Assembly: GCA_051000345.1 (NCBI GenBank)
Contig: JBPCOJ010000039.1
Span: 1 to 36,717 of the forward strand
Length of the DNA: 36,717 bases
Origin: JBHENC01 sp051000345
GTDB taxonomy: Bacteria > Acidobacteriota > Blastocatellia > Pyrinomonadales > Pyrinomonadaceae
Direction: 5' to 3'
Under the pieces are notes generated by a model, which made no database searches, was not told where the DNA came from, and saw nothing but the letters and a program-made list of their open reading frames with translations. Below, piece by piece: positions 7,580-15,491 of this stretch; position 1 is the first letter of the stretch, and each line of letters opens with the position of its first letter. The position numbers and the translations under genes were made by a program.

Positions 7580-8710
7580 TTACTGGTTCGGCGTCGTGCT
7601 TGGATTCGTGCTCTGCGTATTCATCGTCGGAGCCGCCTGCATCAGTCCGCGATTGACAAGAACTTTGACTTCGACGCGGCGATTCTGCGCGCGGCCTTGC
7701 TGTGTGTGGTTGTCCGCGATGGCCTGCGATTGACCGAAGCCGAAGGGCGTAATAATGCGGCGCAGCGGGATTCTGTGTTCCTCCGCGAGATAGCGCACGA
7801 CGGCGTCCGCGCGCTGCTGGCTCAAGCGGCGATTGACGTCTATGTTGCCCGTTGAATCCGCATAGCCGGAAACTTCTATCACATAGCCTTTGGCGCTGAA
7901 TGCTTTGTTGGCAATCTGATCTAGCTGTGATTTGGCCTGCGGCGAAAGCACTGCGCTTCCGGGACGAAAATTAACTGCCAGCAGGTCTTGCGGCACATAA
8001 TCGTCGAGCGCGCCGATGCGTTCGTTGGTTGCGCCGACGCCTGCAACGGCAGCGTCTGCGGTTTCCTGCGCGGCTCTGGCTCCGCCCTTCGCAGCGTTTG
8101 AAACGGCGGCGAGTTCGTCTATCTGGCCGGAGATGCGCTGCGCGTTTTGCTCGACCTGTCCGATTCTGTTTTCGCTGGAGCCGACGCGATCCTCTACGGG
8201 ATTAACGCGGGATTCGACGGTGCGCGCGACCTTCAGTTCATCTTCGGAAAACTTGACGGTATCGGCGACGAGTTGGCCGGAAGCATCGCCGCGCCCTTCG
8301 ACTTCGACATTGAGGCCGCGCAGAATATTAGTCGCGCCGTAGTTCTTCGCGCGCCGGAACGGATTGCCTTTTCTTTCGGTGACGCGCGTCACGTCCGCCA
8401 GACGCACAACGGTATCGACGCCGTTCAAATCACGCACGGAAAAGGTATCCGGGTCGCGCCGCGTAATGACGCCTTTGATCTTCATGCGCTCGCCGTTCGA
8501 GACTGTGCGCGATCTGGGGGCGGCGGAAGACGTCGTTGCCGTAGCGGTTCCGTTTGTCGAAGCGCCGTTTTGCGTTTGGCTTGTTTGTGTGTTCGTTGAA
8601 GAATTGTTTGTCGTGTCCTGCGCGAAGGTCGCGTTCGTTGTTGCGAACAGAAAAAGCGCGACGACAGGGGTTGTTAGCAGTCGGGATTTTTTCAATTTAT
8701 TGGCACTCAT
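7580..8710 (-). CDS. OmpA-family outer-membrane/peptidoglycan-associated protein with DUF5666-like domain
   Basis: About 376 residues. It has a signal peptide (LLTTPVVALFLFATTNATFAQ) and a Thr/Ser/Gln/Asn-rich linker. A small beta domain follows (MKIKGVITRRDPDTFSVRD... ending near VADTVKF), resembling DUF5666. Next is a helical region with regular VESRVNPVEDRV and IGQVEQNAQRI repeats, then a C-terminal OmpA domain. The OmpA domain shows FRPGSAVLSPQAKSQLDQIA, EVSGYADSTG and NRRLSQQRADAVVRYL, ending with NRRVEVKVL, which are the peptidoglycan-binding signatures. Two ATG codons are adjacent; the second (8708-8710) sits 7 bases after GGAG at 8718-8721 and is preferred. It probably links the outer membrane to the cell wall. 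Confidence 0.9.
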   Translation of the reverse strand: MSANKLKKSRLLTTPVVALFLFATTNATFAQDTTNNSSTNTQTSQTQNGASTNGTATATTSSAAPRSRTVSNGERMKIKGVITRRDPDTFSVRDLNGVDTVVRLADVTRVTERKGNPFRRAKNYGATNILRGLNVEVEGRGDASGQLVADTVKFSEDELKVARTVESRVNPVEDRVGSSENRIGQVEQNAQRISGQIDELAAVSNAAKGGARAAQETADAAVAGVGATNERIGALDDYVPQDLLAVNFRPGSAVLSPQAKSQLDQIANKAFSAKGYVIEVSGYADSTGNIDVNRRLSQQRADAVVRYLAEEHRIPLRRIITPFGFGQSQAIADNHTQQGRAQNRRVEVKVLVNRGLMQAAPTMNTQSTNPSTTPNQ

Positions 8711-8856
8711 CATTTAACTCCGTGAAAGCGAGTCGGCCTTTCGGCAGGCTTCGCAAAGTTAGCGTTTCATTCCCTCGCGTTGTAGATGCTGCAACAAGGG
8801 CAGCGGGTTGGAAGAGATTCAATCGAGCATCGGTAGAGAATCGTTTTGAACGGCAA

Positions 8857-8884
8857 AGTTTATCGCACAAAAACCTTAAGTCAA
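8857..8884 (-). promoter_or_regulatory. Candidate sigma-70-type promoter for the OmpA/VWA genes
   Basis: In the 306-base gap 8714-9019, read on the minus strand, TTGACT (8879-8884) and TAAACT (8857-8862) are separated by 16 bases. This would give a leader of roughly 140 bases before the OmpA-family start. Apart from this promoter and the terminator at its left-strand end, I see no gene or RNA in the gap. Confidence 0.45.
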
Positions 8885-9005
8885 GCGTTCGAGCAATCGT
8901 ATCCGGCATTGCAATAAAATTACAATGATAAGAGAGGCGCAAGAATTTGTATCGCCATCTGTAATTACTTTTCGGCCTTCTTTGCCGCAGATACGGAAAT
9001 ATAGA

Positions 9006-9046
9006 AAAGCGCCGCGCCTCTACCGAAAGCAGAGGCGCGGCGCTTT
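9006..9046. terminator. Terminator hairpin overlapping the 3' end of the E2 gene
   Basis: Perfect 16-bp inverted repeat (9006-9021 and 9031-9046) with a 9-nt loop. On the minus strand the stem is followed by a short T-run, fitting termination of the dehydrogenase operon. The E2 stop codon (9020-9022) lies inside the left arm, so the hairpin is partly coding. Confidence 0.85.
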
Positions 9047-10615
9047 GTTTCTTCTTTTGAGACCGGGAAAGTCTTCCCGCGTCAACTGTCCGGCTTCCCG
9101 AATCTCTTTCACGTAGGCGAGGAACTTCTCTGCGTCCGCGCCGTCAACAATGCGATGATCGTAGCTTAGGGCAAAATAGGCCATCGAACGAATCGCAATG
9201 TAATCGTCGCCTTCGGCGGAAGTAATGACCTTCGGGCGTTTTTCGATTGCGCCGACTCCTAAGATTGCAACCTGCGGCTGGTTGATAATCGGCGTGCCGA
9301 AAAGTCCGCCGAAGACGCCCGGATTGGTAATCGTAAATGTTCCGCCCGCAACTTCGTCCGGCTTCAATTGCTTTGTGCGCGCGCGATCCGCAAGGTCGTT
9401 GGCGGCGTGCGCGAGACCCGAAAGCGAAAGACTGTCGGCGCGTTTGATGACAGGCACGATCAAGCCCCAATCAAGGGCGACGGCCAGTCCCAAATTGATG
9501 TCCTGCTTGTAGACGATTTGATCGCCGCTGACCTGCGCGTTGGTGACGGGAAATTTGCGTATTGCCTGCGTCACGGCTTGAAAAATAAACGGCATAAAAG
9601 TGATCTTCGTGCCGTAGCGTTCCATGAACTGTCGCTTGTTTTGGTCGCGCAGGCGTGCGATGCGTGTCATGTCTATTTCGTAGACGGTGGTGACGTGCGC
9701 AGAGGTGCGCCGCGACATAACCATGTGCTCGGCGATCTTTTTGCGCATCACGGTCATCGGCTCGACGCGGTCACCCGCGCCGGGCTGAACATGAGGCATT
9801 TGCGCGGGCGCGTTCATGGCGGCGGGCATCGCTTGTGTCGCTGATTGCTGCTGTTGCGGCATAGTTGCGGGTTGCGCGGTGGTCGTCGCGCCGCTTTCGA
9901 TAAAGCTCAAGATGTCGTTTTTAGTGACGCGCCCGCTCATCCCCGTGCCTTCGACGCGCGAGATGTCTATGCTGTGTTCCTTCGCAATGTTGCGCACCAG
10001 CGGACTGGATTTTGTGCGCCGCAAATCTTCAACGGACGGCGTGCCGCTGCTGCTGCTGCCGTTGCCGCCCGTTGTCGCGGCAGTCGTTCCGGTCTGTGGC
10101 GATGAAACTCCGGCGGCCTCTTCTTCTGCGCCGGGACGTTGCGCGTCGTAACTGCGCGCGGCGATTTCGGCAATCTCCGCTTCGGGAACCGGCGCGCCCG
10201 TCGTCCACTGCCCTGATGCACTCTGCTGCTGTTGAGCCTGACTGTTTTGCGATGCGCCCGTCGGCGGTTGAGGCGGCGGAGGCGGAGCAGCAGCAGCAGC
10301 GGCGACTGTCGGGGTTGAAGGCGGCGGCGGCGGCGTCGCTGCGGCGGCGACGGGCGGTGCTTCGGCTGCTGCGCCGTTGCCGCCGTCGAGCATGGCGACG
10401 ATTGAATTGACTTCAACGGTTTCGCCTTCTTTGGCTCTGATCTCCGTCAAGACTCCGGCGGCGGGCGACGGAATCTCCGCGTCAACTTTGTCTGTGGAAA
10501 TTTCAAACAGCGGCTCGTCGCGTTCGACGCGCTCGCCCACCTGCTTTAACCACTTGGTAATAGTTCCCTCCGCAATGGACTCGCCCATCTGCGGCATCAC
10601 GATTTCTGTGCTCAT
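9020..10615 (-). CDS. 2-oxoacid dehydrogenase E2 component (dihydrolipoamide acyltransferase)
   Basis: The cytoplasmic core subunit that carries acyl groups on lipoate and transfers them to CoA. The 531 residues comprise one lipoyl domain (2-77) with the lipoylated Lys43 in STDKVDAEIPSP. A very long Ala/Pro/Gln/Ser linker follows (80-200), then the E3-binding domain (about 202-240, SSPLVRNIAKEHSIDISRV) and a second linker. The catalytic domain (282-515) has the active-site DHRIVDG, His487 and Asp491. The start is the ATG at 10613-10615, 6 bases after GGAG at 10622-10625. Last gene of the operon; a heptamer palindrome fills the gap to the E1 beta gene. The final residues (KAPRLCFR) are translated from the terminator stem. 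It could serve a branched-chain, pyruvate or 2-oxoglutarate complex; the paired alpha/beta E1 argues against 2-oxoglutarate. Confidence 0.93.
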   Translation of the reverse strand: MSTEIVMPQMGESIAEGTITKWLKQVGERVERDEPLFEISTDKVDAEIPSPAAGVLTEIRAKEGETVEVNSIVAMLDGGNGAAAEAPPVAAAATPPPPPSTPTVAAAAAAPPPPPQPPTGASQNSQAQQQQSASGQWTTGAPVPEAEIAEIAARSYDAQRPGAEEEAAGVSSPQTGTTAATTGGNGSSSSGTPSVEDLRRTKSSPLVRNIAKEHSIDISRVEGTGMSGRVTKNDILSFIESGATTTAQPATMPQQQQSATQAMPAAMNAPAQMPHVQPGAGDRVEPMTVMRKKIAEHMVMSRRTSAHVTTVYEIDMTRIARLRDQNKRQFMERYGTKITFMPFIFQAVTQAIRKFPVTNAQVSGDQIVYKQDINLGLAVALDWGLIVPVIKRADSLSLSGLAHAANDLADRARTKQLKPDEVAGGTFTITNPGVFGGLFGTPIINQPQVAILGVGAIEKRPKVITSAEGDDYIAIRSMAYFALSYDHRIVDGADAEKFLAYVKEIREAGQLTREDFPGLKRRNKAPRLCFR

Positions 10616-10630
10616 TAAGTTCTCCAAATC

Positions 10631-10714
10631 AGGATGTCAGATGTTAGATACTGGATGTTAGTTCCGGTCAGACGTGTTTCGACTAATATCTAACATCTGA
10701 CATCCAGCATCTCA
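10631..10714. repeat. Heptamer palindrome, AGATGTT family, copy 1
   Basis: Four degenerate AGATGTT-type heptamers ending in AG on the left (10631-10661) face their inverted copies on the right (about 10681-10714) across a loop of about 20 bases. The element fills the E1 beta - E2 gap inside an operon, so it will be transcribed as a hairpin in the mRNA. Other copies: 32003-32083, 34964-35039, 36522-36595. Confidence 0.85.
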
Positions 10715-10718
10715 TTCG

Positions 10719-11747
10719 TTAATATGCTGCAAGTTTGCGTGCCGCATCGACGACGTCTTTGATTTGCGGCAAATAATATTCTTCGAGCGGGGGCGAATAC
10801 GGCACTGGGCTGTCAATCGACGCGACGCGGATAACGGGCGCGTCCAGCCACTCGAAGGCTTCTTCGGCGATGCTCGCCGCGATTTCGCCGCCGATGCCGC
10901 CCGTCCGCGATGCTTCATGCAAGACAATCGCTTTGCTCGTTTTTTTTACGCTGTCGAGTATCGCCGCTTTGTCCATCGGCGCGAGCGTGCGTAAATCTAT
11001 CACTTCAACGTCGAGTCCCTCTTTTTCTAATTCCACCGCGGCATCGAGCGCCGTCAAAACCTGCGCGCCGAAAGTGATAATCGAAAGATCGCGGCCTGTC
11101 CTCGCCGTGCGCGCCTTGCCGATTTCGATAGTGTAATCATCCTCCGGCAATTCTTCACGCAGACGCGGCAGGCGGTAAAGTTTTTTGTGCTCGAAGAAAA
11201 GCACAGGGTCTGGATCGCGTATCGCGGCTTTGATTAAGCCCTTCGCATCATAAGCCGTTGACGGTTCGACGATCTTCAAGCCCGCCGTATTGAGGAAAAA
11301 AGCTTCGGCGTTAATCGAATGAAAGGGGCCGCCGTGAACGCCCGAACCACACGGCCCGCGAAAGACCGTCGGAAGCCCTGCGCCCCATCGGTAGCGACAC
11401 TTCGCCGCGTAGTTTGTCAGCATGTCGAAGCCTGCGGAAATGAAATCTATAAATTGAAATTCCGCGACGGGACGCATTCCCATCAAGGCCGCGCCGCACG
11501 CTGCGCCGACAATCGCCGCTTCGGAAATCGGCGTGTCAATCACGCGCTCCGCGCCGAACTCGTCGAGCAGCCCGTCCGTCACTTTGAACGCGCCGCCGTA
11601 AGCGCCGACGTCTTCGCCGATGACGAATACGCTTTGGTCGCGCTCCATTTCTTCCCAGATGCCCTGACGAATCGCTTCGACAAACGTCGTCAATCCTCCG
11701 CGCGCCGGGCGATTCGATTTATGCTCTTTTTTGAGTGCTGTTGACAT
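10719..11747 (-). CDS. 2-oxoacid dehydrogenase E1 component, beta subunit
   Basis: The beta subunit of a heterotetrameric thiamine-diphosphate dehydrogenase, 342 residues, close to the family norm of 320-340. The pyrimidine-binding part has VIGEDVGAYGGAFKVTDGL and DTPISEAAIVGAACGAALMG; the centre has GSGVHGGPFHSINAEAFF; the C-terminal transketolase-like domain has DLSIITFGAQV and VEVIDLRTLAPMD. The motif set resembles branched-chain 2-oxoacid dehydrogenase E1 beta more than pyruvate dehydrogenase, but the two are hard to separate by eye. Together with E1 alpha (12292-13524) it decarboxylates the 2-oxoacid and acylates the E2 lipoate. It lies downstream of the retropepsin-like gene with a 26-base gap; the ribosome binding site is weak. 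Confidence 0.93.
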   Translation of the reverse strand: MSTALKKEHKSNRPARGGLTTFVEAIRQGIWEEMERDQSVFVIGEDVGAYGGAFKVTDGLLDEFGAERVIDTPISEAAIVGAACGAALMGMRPVAEFQFIDFISAGFDMLTNYAAKCRYRWGAGLPTVFRGPCGSGVHGGPFHSINAEAFFLNTAGLKIVEPSTAYDAKGLIKAAIRDPDPVLFFEHKKLYRLPRLREELPEDDYTIEIGKARTARTGRDLSIITFGAQVLTALDAAVELEKEGLDVEVIDLRTLAPMDKAAILDSVKKTSKAIVLHEASRTGGIGGEIAASIAEEAFEWLDAPVIRVASIDSPVPYSPPLEEYYLPQIKDVVDAARKLAAY

Positions 11748-11773
11748 TTATTTTTCGGGATAATTTTGAATGC

Positions 11774-12193
11774 TTACTTCAAATGTTTCTGCGCGACATA
11801 CGGATGCGCCGGATTGACGATTAAGCGCCCTTGCTTCGGATCAATCAACACGTCCATGTCTTCCATCGGAATCGAGCCGAGCAAAATCTCCGTGTCTCCG
11901 GGCAAGACCATCGCATCGACTGTTGTTCGACGGTTTTCAAAACGTATCTCAATCGGCCCGACTACTTCGAGTTCGAGCACTCTTCCGTCGGCAAATTCGG
12001 CGAATTGCTTATCAAGCACGCGCAGTCCGAGTTGATTCTTCACGCGCTCGTTGATTGACAGCATATATGCGCCGCTGTCAACAAGCGCGGAGATATTTAT
12101 TCTCTTCACTTCATCTTCTTTGATGTAACCTTTTGCGTGCAGCGTTAAGTCGTCGCCGCTGATTACTTCAATATCCGCATAAACCAAACCCAT
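11774..12193 (-). CDS. Retropepsin-like (clan AA) aspartic protease family protein
   Basis: A 139-residue protein with ALVDSGAYMLSI, matching the aspartic protease active-site pattern (Asp39-Ser40-Gly41), and a second half with EILLGSIPMEDMDVLID. This is the single-domain, presumably dimeric, clan AA type. I chose the ATG at 12191-12193 (MGLVYADIEV) because AAAGGAG lies 8 bases upstream and the family usually begins with MG. A longer frame starts at 12295, where its ATG overlaps the E1 alpha stop (ATGA) and would add a 34-residue Pro/Ala-rich extension. The gene is inserted between E1 alpha and E1 beta on the same strand. Function and substrate are unknown; proteolytic activity is inferred from the DSG motif only. 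Confidence 0.75.
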   Translation of the reverse strand: MGLVYADIEVISGDDLTLHAKGYIKEDEVKRINISALVDSGAYMLSINERVKNQLGLRVLDKQFAEFADGRVLELEVVGPIEIRFENRRTTVDAMVLPGDTEILLGSIPMEDMDVLIDPKQGRLIVNPAHPYVAQKHLK

Positions 12194-12291
12194 CGCGTGC
12201 TCTCCTTTCGATAAAGGTTGCGGCGGCGCAGATTGCGCTTGCGGCACTGCGGCGTGTCGCGGGATAAGCTTTAGCGCCGAAAGTTTGATTG

Positions 12292-13524
12292 TCATTGCTC
12301 AAGCACCTTCGGGCGAAACGCGGGCGGCACAATCGAGTTGTCGAAAACATTGTAGGCCGCCTGCTCTGCATCCGGCATCGGCGACGATTCAGCCCACGCG
12401 ACATCCTCATCTATTTCGTTTTGGATGCCCTTCGTAATCTCTTCCAGCTTTTCGCGCGTGGCGACGTTCTGCTTTATCAAAAACGTTTCGTAGCGGTCAA
12501 TCGGATCATTCTTTTCCCATGCTTCGAGTTCGCCGGGCGGCAAATATCTTTGATCGTCGTGTTCGGCGTGGCCTTTGCGACGATAGGTTTTCGCTTCGAT
12601 CAGCACCGCGCCGCCGCCATCGCGCGCAAACTCTGCGGCTTTCTTCGTCACTTCGTAGCAAGCGATGATGTCGTTGCCGTCAACGATGTGACCGGGAATG
12701 CCGTAGCCAGCAGCCTTTTCCGCCAAATCCTTGACGGCTGTTTGCATGGATGTCGGCGTCGAATACGCGTAGTGATTATATTCCGCGATGACGATCAAAG
12801 GCAGTCGCTGCACGGCGGCAAAGTTTAAGCCTTCGTGGAATGCGCCGGTGCTCATCCCGCCGTCGCCGATGTAGGCGAGCGCGACGAGATTTTTCTTTTG
12901 CATACGCGCGCCGAGAGCCACGCCCGTCATCACGGGAATCATATCGCCGAGATGTGAAATAGGCCCGATAAAACCTTTCGCCATATCGCCGAAGTGTATG
13001 TTCAAATCGCGCCCGCCCGAAGGCCCCCACGCCTTTGCCATATACTGCGCGAAAATATCGCGCGGGCGAATGCCTTTCACTAACACCGCGCCGAGATCGC
13101 GTATTAAAGGCGTGATGAAATCCTGCGGCTGTAATGCGTAGGCAGTGCCGACGGCGGTTGCTTCCTGTCCGAGCGAGCGAAACACGCCGCCGACGACTTT
13201 TGTTTGACGGTATAAATTAACGAGACGTTCTTCGACGAGCCGCGTCAGCTTCAAGTAACGATACATCTCAAGCATCTGTTCCGGCGTGAGCGTCGTCTCT
13301 GAAATGCAGGAAAGCGCCGCCGCTTCACCCGCTGCTTGACCCGATTCATTGGCAATGTCTTGCTGCTTTGCTTCGTTGCTCGTTTCAGCATCGGTTGCGC
13401 TCATCGCCGCCGCTGTATCTTCGACGGCAACAGCGATAGCCTTAGCCTGCGCTGCAGTTTCAGGCGGCGAAGTTTTTTTGCCCGCGCCGGTGCGATTCAC
13501 TTTGCGTCGTGTTTCCTTCTTCAT
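12292..13524 (-). CDS. 2-oxoacid dehydrogenase E1 component, alpha subunit
   Basis: The thiamine-diphosphate-binding subunit, 410 residues. The cofactor motif runs from GDGG at 220-223 through GAFHEGLNFAAVQRLP to N250 (IAEYNHYAYST). Other family blocks are RLVEERLVNLYRQTKVVGG, GQEATAVG and the C-terminal KTYRRKGHAEHDDQRY. The first 78 residues are a Lys/Arg then Ala/Glu/Thr-rich, probably disordered, extension before LTPEQMLEMYRY that most relatives lack. The sequence resembles branched-chain 2-oxoacid dehydrogenase E1 alpha (inference). Its start codon overlaps the stop of the upstream coiled-coil gene by one base (TAATG), suggesting translational coupling. Confidence 0.93.
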   Translation of the reverse strand: MKKETRRKVNRTGAGKKTSPPETAAQAKAIAVAVEDTAAAMSATDAETSNEAKQQDIANESGQAAGEAAALSCISETTLTPEQMLEMYRYLKLTRLVEERLVNLYRQTKVVGGVFRSLGQEATAVGTAYALQPQDFITPLIRDLGAVLVKGIRPRDIFAQYMAKAWGPSGGRDLNIHFGDMAKGFIGPISHLGDMIPVMTGVALGARMQKKNLVALAYIGDGGMSTGAFHEGLNFAAVQRLPLIVIAEYNHYAYSTPTSMQTAVKDLAEKAAGYGIPGHIVDGNDIIACYEVTKKAAEFARDGGGAVLIEAKTYRRKGHAEHDDQRYLPPGELEAWEKNDPIDRYETFLIKQNVATREKLEEITKGIQNEIDEDVAWAESSPMPDAEQAAYNVFDNSIVPPAFRPKVLEQ

Positions 13525-13823
13525 TAAGCCTTCCCGTTGCGGCCTTCGCTGATGTAACGCTCGACTGTGTTGATAAGCGCGCTCAAACGCTCGCCCGTCT
13601 GCGCCTGTGCCGTCACCAATTCGCTTACCGTTACCGCTAACTCTTTTTGTGCCTTAGCTGTTTCGGCGACCATATTAAAGATGCCGACAAACGCCGTTTC
13701 CATACGGTTCATACGAGACTCGGAGACTTTCATGTTCTCTGCGAACTTCTCCATGTTTTCAGCGAACTGTTCTTGTCGCTGAATGATAAATTCCATCGTG
13801 CGCTGGATTTCTTCGTTCGTCAT
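13524..13823 (-). CDS. Small coiled-coil protein, unknown function
   Basis: A 99-residue, mostly helical protein with heptad-like hydrophobic spacing throughout, for example MEFIIQRQEQFAENMEKF and LAVTVSELVTAQ, ending with LSALINTVERYISEGRNG. I recall a widespread family of such hypotheticals in Acidobacteriota and Cyanobacteria starting MTNEE..RTMEFI and ending with the same INVVERYISEGRNG-type tail. It has no catalytic residues. It is placed between E3 and E1 alpha, 29 bases after the E3 stop and overlapping the E1 alpha start by one base, so it is translated with the complex; a structural or regulatory partner role is possible but unproven. Confidence 0.75.
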   Translation of the reverse strand: MTNEEIQRTMEFIIQRQEQFAENMEKFAENMKVSESRMNRMETAFVGIFNMVAETAKAQKELAVTVSELVTAQAQTGERLSALINTVERYISEGRNGKA

Positions 13824-13852
13824 TTATCTCATTCCTTTCATTGAAATCCCGC

Positions 13853-15262
13853 TTAGAAATGAATCGTTAAGTTATGCACGCCCTCGGCGGCTTCCATCAC
13901 GGATTCAGAGATGGTCGGATGCGCGTGCATTGTGCGCCCGAGTTCTTCGGCAGTGGATTCGAGCTGCATTGCGACGCAGGCTTCGGCGATAAGTTCCGTC
14001 GCGTGCGGGCCGATGATGTGAACGCCCAAGAGTTCATCATACTTTGCTTCGCTGACTATCTTAACGAAGCCTTCTTCTTCGCCGACGATGCGCGCTTTGC
14101 CGGATGCGGAGAATGGAAACTTGCCGACTTTTACCTCGTAGCCTTCCTCGCGCGCCTTCGCTTCTGTCAGGCCGACGCTTGCCACTTCCGGGTCGCAGTA
14201 AGTGCAACTTGGCACGAGTCGCAAATTGATCGGCTGCGCGTGCTGCCCTGCAATTTGCTCGACGGCGAGAATGCCTTCCTTCGAGGCAAGGTGCGCGAGC
14301 CAAGGCGTCGGAATCACGTCGCCGATGGCATAAACATTCGGCTCTGCTGTTCGCAAAAATTCGTCAACGATAATCGCGCCGCGTTCGACTTTGACTTTTG
14401 TATTCTCCAAACCCAATCCTTCGATGAACGGCATACGCCCGACGGCGACGAGCAGCATTTCGGCTTCGAGGCGCACGTCGTCGCCCTTCGTCGTCTTGCC
14501 TGTCACGACCACGCCCGTGTCCGTCTTTTCCATTTTGTTGAGCTTCGTATCGAGTTGATATTTAATCTTGCGCTTGCGAAACGCCTTCTGTAATTCCGCC
14601 GAAACTTCTTCGTCTTCGCCGGGTAAAAGACGCGGCATAAGTTCTATGATCGTCGTGTCGCAACCGAAGCGCGAATAAACGCTTGCAAACTCGACGCCCA
14701 CCGCGCCCGCGCCCATCACCAGCATGGACTTCGGCACTTGCTTTAATTCCAGAACGTGATCGCTATTGACAACTCGCTCGCCGTCCGTCTCGAAGCCGGG
14801 GATCGGGCGCACGACCGAGCCTGTGGCGATGATGATGTTCTTCGTTTCGATGTTCTGCTTTTTGCCGTCCGCGCCCGTGACTTCGACTTTGCCCGCGCCG
14901 TTCAATTTGCCTGTGCCGTTAAAGACCGTGACCTTGTTTTTCTTCATCAAAAACTCGACGCCCTTCGCGTTCTTCATCACGATCTTGTCTTTGCGTTTCT
15001 GCACATCCTCGAACGCGAGCTTTACCTCGCCGACCTGTATGCCGAAGTCCGCCAGATGCTGCGTCGTTTGCTCGTAGAGATGCGCCGACTGCAAAAGCTG
15101 CTTCGTCGGGATGCACCCGCGAAGGCCGCACGTCCCGCCCAATCGTTTATCCTTCTCGACGAGCGCGACGCGCAAGCCAAGTTGCGAACCGCGAATCGCC
15201 GCGACATAACCGCCGGGGCCGCCGCCGATAATCGTCACATCGAATGATTGTTCCGTAGCCAA
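13853..15262 (-). CDS. lpdA: Dihydrolipoyl dehydrogenase (E3)
   Basis: FAD-dependent enzyme that reoxidises dihydrolipoate of E2 with NAD+. The sequence shows the N-terminal FAD motif IIGGGPGGYVAA, redox cysteines Cys45 and Cys50 in GGTCGLRGCIPTK, a second dinucleotide motif MGAGAVGVEFASVYSRFG, the GDV motif (NVYAIGDVIPTPWLAHLA) and the C-terminal His-Glu pair in HAHPTISESVMEAA. I prefer the TTG at 15260-15262 (469 residues, MATEQSFDV), with GAGAGG upstream, because the longer frame to the ATG at 15331 is translated from a heptamer palindrome. The SD spacing is long (12 bases), so the start is not certain. First gene of the dehydrogenase operon. The redox loop reads CGLRGC where CLNVGC is most common. 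Confidence 0.93.
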   Translation of the reverse strand: MATEQSFDVTIIGGGPGGYVAAIRGSQLGLRVALVEKDKRLGGTCGLRGCIPTKQLLQSAHLYEQTTQHLADFGIQVGEVKLAFEDVQKRKDKIVMKNAKGVEFLMKKNKVTVFNGTGKLNGAGKVEVTGADGKKQNIETKNIIIATGSVVRPIPGFETDGERVVNSDHVLELKQVPKSMLVMGAGAVGVEFASVYSRFGCDTTIIELMPRLLPGEDEEVSAELQKAFRKRKIKYQLDTKLNKMEKTDTGVVVTGKTTKGDDVRLEAEMLLVAVGRMPFIEGLGLENTKVKVERGAIIVDEFLRTAEPNVYAIGDVIPTPWLAHLASKEGILAVEQIAGQHAQPINLRLVPSCTYCDPEVASVGLTEAKAREEGYEVKVGKFPFSASGKARIVGEEEGFVKIVSEAKYDELLGVHIIGPHATELIAEACVAMQLESTAEELGRTMHAHPTISESVMEAAEGVHNLTIHF

Positions 15263-15294
15263 AATGTTCGTGTTCCTCTCTCTTTGCAATGAAC

Positions 15295-15379
15295 TGTAGA
15301 CAGCGTTCAGTAATCGGTTGTCAGTGTTCACCTCGGAAGTTTTGTTTCGACTGAAAACTGATTGCCGTCAACCGCCGAC
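15295..15379. repeat. Heptamer palindrome, GTGGTCA family, degenerate copy
   Basis: Left arm 15295-15329 reads as five degenerate heptamers near GTTGTCA; the right arm 15351-15379 is an imperfect inverted counterpart. The element lies in the probable 5' leader of the dehydrogenase operon. A cleaner copy is at 23759-23818. Confidence 0.6.
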
Positions 15380-15405
15380 TTTAATATGCTTTTCCGAATG
15401 AGCCT

Positions 15406-15435
15406 ATTATAATCACTCCTGCAAGTTTACTCCAA
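15406..15435 (-). promoter_or_regulatory. Candidate promoter of the 2-oxoacid dehydrogenase operon
   Basis: On the minus strand TTGGAG (15430-15435) and TATAAT (15406-15411) are 18 bases apart. A TATAAT also exists on the plus strand at 15408-15413, so the site may fire both ways, toward lpdA and toward the rhodanese gene, although the plus-strand -35 is poor. Confidence 0.45.
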
Positions 15436-15491
15436 CACCCGCGCGCCTTGAAGCCTGTCCGCAGGGCGCGAGAAATGCGTATCCAAAACCG

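Noticed and set aside
10631..10714. Possible CRISPR repeats
   Set aside because: The repeat units are 7 nt and inverted, with no 25-37 nt repeats, no spacers and no cas genes.
13874..14593. A 239-codon plus-strand frame opposite the dihydrolipoyl dehydrogenase gene
   Set aside because: It mirrors a clear enzyme gene; long antisense frames are expected with this GC-biased codon use.
15263..15331. N-terminal extension of dihydrolipoyl dehydrogenase to ATG 15331
   Set aside because: The added residues are translated from a heptamer palindrome and are absent from the family.
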